6,213 nt of DNA, taken from positions 1 through 6,213 of the forward strand of contig CAZVXI010000181.1 of the NCBI GenBank assembly GCA_964631295.1, read 5' to 3'. Under the pieces are notes generated by a model. The model saw nothing but the letters and a program-made list of their open reading frames with translations. It ran no database searches and was not told the DNA's origin. Numbering within the stretch: position 1 is the stretch's first letter; each line of letters begins with the position of its first letter. The DNA comes from CAZVXI01 sp964631295. Its GTDB lineage: Bacteria; Planctomycetota; Phycisphaerae; Phycisphaerales; SM1A02. This document shows, one piece after another, positions 1 to 5,584 of this stretch. A program made the translations under genes and the position numbers.

Positions 1-3
1 CTG

Positions 4-363
4 ATGGATGTGATCCGGTCGCTGGTGACGATTGATAAGAGACCTTCCGACGAAGAGAAGTTCGTACTCGAAGAAATCGAAGGCATGATCGGCCACTTCC
101 TCAAGCAGAAAAACGAGCAGCAAGTGCACGCGGTCATCGTCGTGCCACAGAGCGAGCAGCAACAGGATGCGTTCCGCACAATCATGCCAAGTGCAAAGCT
201 CACACGTCGCAGCGGCGGGGATGTGTTCATCGTCGACGAGTTCTACTCAAAGGTCTTCGCTCAAATGATCTGCGAGAAGTACCGCAATCTGCGGTTCTTC
301 ACAACATTGGAAACGACCAAGCAGGTTCCGGCCGACGACAACGACAAGACCGACAAGACATGA
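4..363 (+). CDS. Small hypothetical protein (119 aa), possibly the 3' part of a longer gene
   Basis: I do not recognise this protein. The reading frame has the G/C-rich third positions of its neighbours, so it is probably a genuine gene. The product is soluble, with no signal peptide or membrane segment. It has a charged helical N terminus (about residues 14-42), a hydrophobic strand HAVIVVP (42-48), a Gln-rich helix, a second strand VFIVDE, an amphipathic helix with a Cys (MICEKY), and a hydrophilic tail of Asp, Lys and Thr. The pattern suggests a small alpha/beta fold, but this is only a reading of hydrophobicity. The ATG at 4 is in a TGATG context, as in translationally coupled genes, so an upstream gene could end at position 4. 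However, the frame stays open to the left edge, so the true start could lie outside the window. The TGA stop at 361-363 directly touches the stop of the convergent hydrolase gene. Confidence 0.6.
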   Translation: MDVIRSLVTIDKRPSDEEKFVLEEIEGMIGHFLKQKNEQQVHAVIVVPQSEQQQDAFRTIMPSAKLTRRSGGDVFIVDEFYSKVFAQMICEKYRNLRFFTTLETTKQVPADDNDKTDKT

Positions 364-1269
364 TTATCGATCGCGCAGCCCGGCCAGGAAAGCCGATTCC
401 TCCGCAAGCAACGCCGGCGAGGAAACACCACGGAACGCGTCACGCTCGACCGTGAACCCCCAGGACCGCAGCACAACCACCGCGTGATCATCAGGACGAT
501 GGACAACGGTGTGCCCGCCGGCACTCGCCGCATTTGCAATCATCGCGATCTCTTCATCCGATACGTGCGGGTCCTCTGATGGCAGAATGACGAGCATCGG
601 AATCTCCGTCACCTCGATTGACCAGAGCATCTCGCACAATCCGCTTCCGAGCGGCCGACGATAGAACGGCGCTGCAAGCCCACCAAGCAAACCGCCGGCT
701 TTGCGCTTCGCGCCGTGGGCGACGACCGTCTCCGCCCGGATCGGCGCGATCAGAACGACACCTCGCGGCCTCGAACCACGTGCAAGCAGGTCGACCGTGA
801 GAAGCGACCCGAGAGATGCCGCACGAATCACGACCTGATCGGGGCTATCGGCACGGCGTACGGCCTCGCGCCACATCGCCAGCCCATCGCTGGCGAGCCT
901 GCGCCCATCGCGCCGGCCATCGGACTCGCCGATGCCTCGATAGTCGATGACGAGCGACGACCAGCCTGCCTCTGTGAACGATCGCAGTGTTGGCGCGAGC
1001 GGGTGCCGCCACAACCCGTTGGAGATACCGTGGGCAACAGAGACACTTGACGAAAGCAGATGCAACACAACCGGCGCATCAGGTGACGCTTCAACGAACA
1101 CGCCTCGCAGCACGATACCATCGTCGGTGACAACCTCCACATCGTGAGCATCCGGCAGCATGGCGCGAACATGCGGCCCTTCGCCGCCATCATCCTGAAG
1201 CAGCGGCGCGTGGCAGGCACCAATCGCAGCAACCCACGACACCAGCAGCAGCCGGCGCAAAAATGTCAC
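364..1269 (-). CDS. Predicted lipoprotein alpha/beta hydrolase
   Basis: Serine-hydrolase-type alpha/beta fold protein of about 301 aa; substrate unknown. A short basic N terminus and a hydrophobic stretch lead to a lipobox-like I-G-A-C, so Cys19 should be lipidated and the enzyme anchored in a membrane facing the periplasm. Visible family features are strand VVLHLL (67-72), the DYRGIGESDG loop (109-118), a nucleophile elbow with Ser152, a probable acid Asp233 (PSEDPHVS) and a probable base His262 (RPDDHAVV). The elbow reads A-A-S-L-G rather than the usual G-x-S-x-G. I chose the GTG at 1269 because it overlaps the upstream TGA by four bases (GTGA) and gives a compact signal peptide. A GTG at 1287 in the same frame would add six residues and put a His-Glu pair before the basic segment. 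It is the last gene of the operon with the rhodanese/MBL and peroxiredoxin genes. Fold assignment is fairly sure; activity is not. Confidence 0.82.
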   Translation of the reverse strand: MTFLRRLLLVSWVAAIGACHAPLLQDDGGEGPHVRAMLPDAHDVEVVTDDGIVLRGVFVEASPDAPVVLHLLSSSVSVAHGISNGLWRHPLAPTLRSFTEAGWSSLVIDYRGIGESDGRRDGRRLASDGLAMWREAVRRADSPDQVVIRAASLGSLLTVDLLARGSRPRGVVLIAPIRAETVVAHGAKRKAGGLLGGLAAPFYRRPLGSGLCEMLWSIEVTEIPMLVILPSEDPHVSDEEIAMIANAASAGGHTVVHRPDDHAVVVLRSWGFTVERDAFRGVSSPALLAEESAFLAGLRDR

Positions 1270-2393
1270 CTCATGCCCACCGCGCACCGGTTTGGCCCCA
1301 TCTCGAGATCGATTGGATCAACTGATGCATGCACTTTGCCTTCATTGAGTTGAATGATCGCCGTATAGCTCGGCGGCTTCGCTCCGATGCGTTTGACGAT
1401 CTCGCGAACGAACGTCTCTTCATCCGCATCAAGTAAATCAGCCGCCGCCTTGCGCACATCACAGAGTCGGGCGGCGATCGGCTGACCGTCGAACGGCACA
1501 CCCGGGTTCGTATGCGCAGGCAGAATAAGAACATCGTCGCCCAGTTCCAGCACGCGATCGTGCAGCGACGTAAATAGCGCCTCAGCACCTGCAACGGCGC
1601 CTTCATCGCCTCTTTCAAGATCAGGCCTGCCGACACTGTCCACGAAGATCGTGTCTCCCGAGAACATGATCTGCTCATCCACGAGGTAACACACACTCTC
1701 GCCGGTATGGCCGGGCGTGGCGATCACTCGAATCGACACATCACCGGACGACATCTCATCGCCATGCTCGACGCCCTCGTAGTCGAATGTCACACGATCG
1801 TTCACAGGCATGAAAAGTGTTGCATTCGCGAGCTGCGCGAGTTCACGTGCACGCGACACGTGATCCGCATGCACGTGCGTTTCGATCACACGCGTGACTG
1901 TCAGCCCCTCACGGCGGGCAATCTCCTGATACACATGCGCTTCTACCGAAGGATCAACGATGATGGCCTCACCATCGCTGCCCAGCAGGTACGACAGGCA
2001 GCCCTTCGCGTTCCTGCGGATCTGAATACAGGTTGCATCCGGGGCCGAGTCAAGCGGAATCATCGCTTCACTGTGGATGATGCTCCAATCGCGCATGCCG
2101 CCCGCGAGCGAGATCGACTTATGACCGAGTGCTTCTGCCACGTGGGCAGCCTTCATTGATGACACGCCGACATTGCAGACAAACACAAGTGGCCGACCCG
2201 AGGGCAACTCGCCTGCGCGCTGCTGCATCGGCGCCGGGTCGTTCATGCGCATCGCCTCGATCACAGGCAAGTTCTGCGCGCCGGGAATGTGCCAGTCCGC
2301 AAATGCCTCGACCGGACGGATATCGATGATCGCGACGTCCTTCCCCGCTGCGATGTCATCACGCAACTGTTCAGCAGTGATTTCTTCGATCAT
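1266..2393 (-). CDS. Rhodanese / metallo-beta-lactamase fusion, persulfide dioxygenase-like
   Basis: Two-domain cytoplasmic protein of 375 aa. Residues 1-112 are a rhodanese domain: DIRP (24-27), HIPGA (35-39) and an active-site loop starting at Cys73 (C-N-V-G-V-S-S), the cysteine that carries persulfide sulfur. Residues 120-350 are a metallo-beta-lactamase domain with THVHADH (172-178), His229 (ATPGHT), Asp247 (SGDT) and His294 (LPAH), plus VGRPDLE (254-260), which resembles the GRTD segment of ETHE1. ETHE1 relatives are iron enzymes that oxidise glutathione persulfide to sulfite; a related hydrolase activity is the alternative. The rhodanese comes first, whereas in well-known persulfide dioxygenase-rhodanese fusions it follows. 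The ATG at 2393 has GGAGGG seven bases upstream; an in-frame TTG at 2420 that overlaps the peroxiredoxin stop would add nine residues and is less likely. It lies 23 bases after the peroxiredoxin gene. Confidence 0.9.
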   Translation of the reverse strand: MIEEITAEQLRDDIAAGKDVAIIDIRPVEAFADWHIPGAQNLPVIEAMRMNDPAPMQQRAGELPSGRPLVFVCNVGVSSMKAAHVAEALGHKSISLAGGMRDWSIIHSEAMIPLDSAPDATCIQIRRNAKGCLSYLLGSDGEAIIVDPSVEAHVYQEIARREGLTVTRVIETHVHADHVSRARELAQLANATLFMPVNDRVTFDYEGVEHGDEMSSGDVSIRVIATPGHTGESVCYLVDEQIMFSGDTIFVDSVGRPDLERGDEGAVAGAEALFTSLHDRVLELGDDVLILPAHTNPGVPFDGQPIAARLCDVRKAAADLLDADEETFVREIVKRIGAKPPSYTAIIQLNEGKVHASVDPIDLEMGPNRCAVGMR

Positions 2394-2400
2394 GTTCGCG

Positions 2401-2406
2401 CCCTCC
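2401..2406 (-). promoter_or_regulatory. Ribosome binding site of the rhodanese/MBL gene
   Basis: GGAGGG on the minus strand, seven bases before the ATG at 2393. It decides the start in favour of that ATG over the in-frame TTG at 2420, and shows that the second operon gene has its own strong initiation signal. Confidence 0.75.
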
Positions 2407-2416
2407 AGTGAGTCGA

Positions 2417-3052
2417 TCAACGATTGGGCTGCGGCGTGACACGCAGGTAAGGCTTCACTTCAACGAAACCCTTGGGGAACTTCTCCGCCGCCTGTTCGTT
2501 TGTCACGGCAGGCACAATGATGCAGTCGTCACCATCCTTCCAGTTCGCCGGCGTCGCCACCTGATGCTGGGCAGTCAGTTGCAGCGAGTCAATCACACGC
2601 AGCAACTCATCGAAGTTCCGACCGGTTGATGCTGGATATGTGAGTGTGAGTTTGATCTTCTTGTCCGGGCTGATGACGAACACTGACCGCACGGTCATGT
2701 TGTCCATCTCATTGGGATGGATCATGTCGTACAGGTCGGCAACCGTGCGATCAGGGTCGGCAATGATCGGGTAGTTCACCGTTGTGTTCTGTGTCTCGTT
2801 GATGTCGTGAATCCAGCTGTGATGAGAGTCGATCGGGTCGACACTGACAGCGATGCACCTGGTGTTCCGCTTGTCGAACTCGCTCTTGATCTTTGCGACG
2901 GTGCCAAGCTCCGTCGTACAAACAGGCGTGTAGTCCGCCGGGTGGGAAAAGAGGATTCCCCAACTGTCTCCGAGCCACTCGTGGAAGTTGATTCTGCCCG
3001 CGGTCGTTTCGGCTGTGAAGTCCGGGGCGATGTCGCCGAGGCGAAGTGTCAT
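2417..3052 (-). CDS. 1-Cys peroxiredoxin (Prx6 type)
   Basis: Thiol peroxidase of 211 aa that reduces hydrogen peroxide or organic hydroperoxides in the cytoplasm. The active-site segment HPADYTPVCTTELG places the peroxidatic Cys at residue 45, with Thr42 as its usual partner and Arg122 (VRSVFVI) as the conserved arginine. The Prx6-type C-terminal extension is present, with PANWKDGDDCIIVP (168-181) and KGFVEVKPYLR. Other cysteines are Cys66 and Cys177; neither sits where a 2-Cys enzyme has its resolving cysteine (a C-terminal VCP motif is absent), so an external reductant is expected. The ATG at 3052 has AAGGAG seven bases upstream and gives the typical length; a longer in-frame TTG start at 3115 would add an implausible 21-residue leader. 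It is the first gene of a three-gene operon, which suggests a joint role with the downstream persulfide dioxygenase-like protein in handling peroxide and reactive sulfur. Confidence 0.94.
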   Translation of the reverse strand: MTLRLGDIAPDFTAETTAGRINFHEWLGDSWGILFSHPADYTPVCTTELGTVAKIKSEFDKRNTRCIAVSVDPIDSHHSWIHDINETQNTTVNYPIIADPDRTVADLYDMIHPNEMDNMTVRSVFVISPDKKIKLTLTYPASTGRNFDELLRVIDSLQLTAQHQVATPANWKDGDDCIIVPAVTNEQAAEKFPKGFVEVKPYLRVTPQPNR

Positions 3053-3059
3053 GACGATG

Positions 3060-3065
3060 CTCCTT
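3060..3065 (-). promoter_or_regulatory. Ribosome binding site of the peroxiredoxin gene
   Basis: AAGGAG on the minus strand, seven bases before the ATG at 3052. This near-consensus Shine-Dalgarno sequence fixes the peroxiredoxin start. Confidence 0.8.
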
Positions 3066-3183
3066 GGGGTTCTCTTGATCAGGCCGCAATCCTTGGGACA
3101 TTTGAGGATATGCAATTGATGAATCAGATGACATCACGATCAAGCAGAATCAGCCGCTACGATGCTTGAGATCGCTCCCGGAC
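3066..3183. other. Divergent intergenic region, presumed promoters for both directions
   Basis: About 120 bases separate the peroxiredoxin ribosome binding site from the pseudopilin start, so the promoters of the minus-strand operon and of the plus-strand pseudopilin should both lie here. I see no convincing -35/-10 pair on either strand. The only symmetric element noted is a short inverted repeat, TGATG (3117-3121) and CATCA (3132-3136), separated by 10 bases; this could be a half-site pair for a regulator or chance. No OxyR-, PerR- or Fur-like box was recognised. Confidence 0.35.
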
Positions 3184-4149
3184 ATGCTTGTGAAGAAACC
3201 AATCCAGAACCATCGTGGTGTGACGCTGCTCGAACTGATCGTGGTGATCTCGATCATCGTGATCCTCGTCGGCCTCGCCGTTCCCGCCCTGCGTGGTGCC
3301 CGCGCACAAGGCCGAAAGACCGGCGAACTCAATGACCTCCGGCAGATCGGCTTCGCGTGGACAATGTACGCGAATTTGAACAACGAGGCCGCCCTGCCGG
3401 GATACCTCGAGCCGCGCGTGCAGCAGCAATGGAAGGTTCGGTATCACTACTACAAGCCGTCGGGTGAACACAACAGCCTGCCGGTCATCCCGCCAGCACC
3501 CGACTTCGAGCCACACTCCGAAAATACGGCCGGCCCCTGGCCATGGCGCGCGATGCCTCGCATGAACTACGACACGGCCGGGCTTCGCGGCTACATGGAT
3601 GAGCCCGTGCTCGATGCGCAGGCGATTATTGGCGAAGCGCACACCATCGCGCAAACACCTGCCTTCGGCTACAACGGCTACTACTTCGGTGGGTGGTGGG
3701 CCATGACCGACATGGGCGAGTTGACGCGACCATACGCACGCATGTCCGAGTCGCGCGATCTGGGAACCAACGCTCGCATCCGGACACTGCAAAACAGCGT
3801 GTCGTCTGTCGCGCGGCCGTCGGAAGTGATCGTCTTCGTGTCCACGACCCGCGTCGATCCTGGCACATACCGCAGTGAATCAATGCCTGATGATGCGCGC
3901 GGCTGGCACATGGCTGTCCCTCCGTTTCTTGCGGAAGAACCGATGTGGGATGCCAACCAGCTTTCTATCACTGCGCATGCGCAGACGCCGATTCCGATCG
4001 GCAGGTATACCGGCCAAGCCGCCATCGTCTATGCAGATCTGAACACAAACTCGCTCGATCCAGCGTCACTGAGTGATCAGCGCATGTGGATCGGCTCGGC
4101 GACGTCGGCAGATTGGAAGCATCGCGAAGTCGTGCCCGGACAGGAATAG
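3184..4149 (+). CDS. Type IV pilin-like pseudopilin, planctomycete-style
   Basis: Exported protein of about 321 aa with a class III prepilin leader: a basic N terminus ending NHRG, predicted cleavage after Gly12 by prepilin peptidase, and a mature start VTLLELIVVISIIVILVG with Glu at +5, followed by the hydrophobic pilin helix (13-36). The first mature residue is Val rather than Phe. The large head contains YNGYYFGGWW (163-172) and the strand RPSEVIVFVS (211-220), features I associate with the DUF1559-type pseudopilins abundant in planctomycetes. Near the C terminus GRYTGQAAIVYADLNTNS occupies the place of the H-X9-DG motif of that family, but with Tyr275 for His and Leu for Gly. There are no cysteines. 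The ATG at 3184 is preferred because it gives a normal 12-residue leader, although no good Shine-Dalgarno precedes it; an in-frame TTG at 3166 is possible. Its specific partner or substrate is unknown. Confidence 0.87.
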   Translation: MLVKKPIQNHRGVTLLELIVVISIIVILVGLAVPALRGARAQGRKTGELNDLRQIGFAWTMYANLNNEAALPGYLEPRVQQQWKVRYHYYKPSGEHNSLPVIPPAPDFEPHSENTAGPWPWRAMPRMNYDTAGLRGYMDEPVLDAQAIIGEAHTIAQTPAFGYNGYYFGGWWAMTDMGELTRPYARMSESRDLGTNARIRTLQNSVSSVARPSEVIVFVSTTRVDPGTYRSESMPDDARGWHMAVPPFLAEEPMWDANQLSITAHAQTPIPIGRYTGQAAIVYADLNTNSLDPASLSDQRMWIGSATSADWKHREVVPGQE

Positions 4150-4228
4150 TCTGCAATCATCACTCCGCGGCAATACTGCTGTCGAAAGCACGCACAGCGA
4201 CGAGCTCCGCTGAACACTGCGTTCTCGA
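4150..4228. other. Short gap between convergent genes, no clear terminator
   Basis: These 79 bases separate the pseudopilin stop from the stop of the TraB/GumN gene. I found only a 4-base-pair imperfect stem around 4197-4212 and no following T run on either strand, so no intrinsic terminator can be called. Termination is probably by another route, or the signal lies within the coding ends. Confidence 0.4.
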
Positions 4229-5545
4229 TCAGCGCATCTGCATCTGCATCGACTGCTTGACCATCCTGCGAATCATGGCAATATCGCGCTTCGTCACTGC
4301 TGATGCATCCAGATCAACCGCCATGGCCGGCAGCCATCGCTGACTGGTTTCTTCGAGACCAAGCTGGTCTGAGAGCCGCTCGGCAAGATCGGGCATATGA
4401 CCAGCACCGTAGAAGATTGCGATACGGTCATCCTGCTCAGCCTTCGCGAGCGTTTCCACAAGGTCATCGACCGCGACCTGATTTCGCTCGTTGATAATCA
4501 CTTCCTCGAATCCTGCACCAAGCTGGGCGAAACTCGCCTGTGTGATTGCCGGATCGCCGAGGACTTCGATGAGCACAACTTTGAACGTGTCGGCAATGGT
4601 GTTGTCGAGAAACGCATCAGCCAGCTTCATGACGGAAAGCAGAATCTTCACAACCTTCGCGGGAAGCGATGCGCCGTCGAGCGTGGCACCGAGCACCTCG
4701 AAGTTGCTTCCCTTCTCTGCCAGCGACCGCTGCACCTGATCGAGCGACATGTCGCTGCAAATCCAGTCCGGGCGATTGTAGTTGATCGCTTCCAACTGAA
4801 AGGCGAGGTTGAGCGCTTCGGCGAGTTGCGCCTGCAGGTTGTCGTCGCCTGCCTTCTCCGATGCGAGAATCACATCACGTATCGACTGCACCTTCGCATC
4901 GTCATGCGCAACGATATCCGTTGCCTCACCATCGCCGCCAACGCTGCCATCCGCGCCCGTCGACAGCAAAATGTAGCCGTCGCTTGTGTCTGCCAACTGG
5001 TATCGAACAGGGTTCCCCCACCCGTCAGTTCGTGCCCGGCCGACCCACCCGCCGAGACGAGAGTCATCGGTCGTGATGTGGCTCTGAAGCGCATCAAGCG
5101 ACTCGGGATACGCGCCAGAGCGATCCTGCAACGCTTCGATCTGTCCAGCGAGAAAGCCCAGCACCGCACGCGTGCTCTGGGCACGCTCATCAGCAGTGTC
5201 TCCCCCGGCACCGCCTGCGCCGGGCGGCATCACCGATTCATACAGCACGACATCGAACCCTTCGAGTTCACGCTGCAACTGCTCGTAGTAAGACGCATCA
5301 GAGATGTGCGCAACACCCACAAGCGATACAACCGGGCCGCCATCAGGCGACTGGTAATCCGTGATCGCAATCTCCAGAGAGACGACATCGCTGTCATCGC
5401 TCACACGGAGAAACTGCGTTGGCTGGGCATCATTGGTCGCGGCTGCGTCCTGCTGCGCAATCGCTCGCGCAGCCACGCCGGATGATGCCGCGGCAATCAT
5501 CGAAAGCACGCCGAGGGTCAGGGGGTTGTTGCGGAAGCGATGCAT
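4229..5545 (-). CDS. Exported TraB/GumN (TIKI-like) protein with inserted GspG-type pseudopilin domain
   Basis: Predicted periplasmic or surface protein of 438 aa. Residues 1-30 form a Sec signal peptide, with likely cleavage at A-I-A before Gln31. The TraB/GumN scaffold is shown by two GxxH motifs, GVAH (77-80) and GAGH (380-383), plus Glu103 (VLYES) and Arg354 (INERNQ), the residues this family conserves; relatives include the TIKI metalloproteases. Between them, residues 126-211 match the globular domain of the type II secretion pseudopilin GspG: a helix leading to GAYPESLDAL, then DGWGNPVRYQL, then a loop with STGADG and a closing TDI. No pilin transmembrane helix is attached to that domain. 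A helical central region (215-330, including NYNRPDWICSDMSLDQ) precedes the second half. The ATG at 5545 has GGAG five bases upstream. It follows the ExbB-like gene by 39 bases, probably in one operon. Fold calls are strong; catalytic activity is unproven. Confidence 0.88.
   Translation of the reverse strand: MHRFRNNPLTLGVLSMIAAASSGVAARAIAQQDAAATNDAQPTQFLRVSDDSDVVSLEIAITDYQSPDGGPVVSLVGVAHISDASYYEQLQRELEGFDVVLYESVMPPGAGGAGGDTADERAQSTRAVLGFLAGQIEALQDRSGAYPESLDALQSHITTDDSRLGGWVGRARTDGWGNPVRYQLADTSDGYILLSTGADGSVGGDGEATDIVAHDDAKVQSIRDVILASEKAGDDNLQAQLAEALNLAFQLEAINYNRPDWICSDMSLDQVQRSLAEKGSNFEVLGATLDGASLPAKVVKILLSVMKLADAFLDNTIADTFKVVLIEVLGDPAITQASFAQLGAGFEEVIINERNQVAVDDLVETLAKAEQDDRIAIFYGAGHMPDLAERLSDQLGLEETSQRWLPAMAVDLDASAVTKRDIAMIRRMVKQSMQMQMR
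4913..5170 (-). other. Encoded GspG-like (T2SSG) domain inside the TraB/GumN gene
   Basis: This stretch encodes residues 126-211 of the protein. The order YPESLDAL, DGWGNP, then DGYILLSTGADG, then GGDGEATDI follows the GspG consensus (YP..GL.AL, DPWGNPY.Y, D.YSLGADG..GG.G...DI) closely. Asp199 and Asp210 fall where the calcium-binding loop of GspG supplies ligands, by motif position and not by structure. The domain is complete but its N-terminal pilin helix and prepilin cleavage site are missing. Confidence 0.8.
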
Positions 5546-5550
5546 GTTAT

Positions 5551-5554
5551 CTCC
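5551..5554 (-). promoter_or_regulatory. Ribosome binding site of the TraB/GumN gene
   Basis: GGAG on the minus strand (within ACGGAGATAAC), five bases before the ATG at 5545. It lies in the 39-base gap after the ExbB-like gene, so translation can start independently within a shared transcript. Confidence 0.65.
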
Positions 5555-5584
5555 GTTCTGTGTCCGTGTGTGATTGCCAACGTC

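Noticed and set aside
1707..2159. Plus-strand open frame of 150 codons inside the rhodanese/MBL gene
   Set aside because: Its product is rich in Arg, His and Cys and matches nothing I recognise, and it lies wholly within a strongly supported gene on the other strand.
3053..3115. N-terminal extension of the peroxiredoxin from a TTG at 3115
   Set aside because: The 21 extra residues are not part of the family, and the AAGGAG ribosome binding site lies inside this stretch, immediately before the ATG at 3052.
3157..3792. Open frame of 211 codons on the minus strand across the pseudopilin gene
   Set aside because: Antisense shadow with no coherent domain; the plus strand carries the prepilin signal and a continuous family match.
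4197..4212. Possible terminator hairpin between the convergent pseudopilin and TraB/GspG genes
   Set aside because: Only four base pairs form before mismatches, and no T run follows on either strand.
4397..5485. Long open frame of 362 codons on the plus strand, antisense to the TraB/GspG gene
   Set aside because: It is the mirror of a G/C-biased gene. The product is rich in Arg, Cys and His with no recognisable domain, while the minus-strand frame has clear family motifs, a signal peptide and a ribosome binding site.
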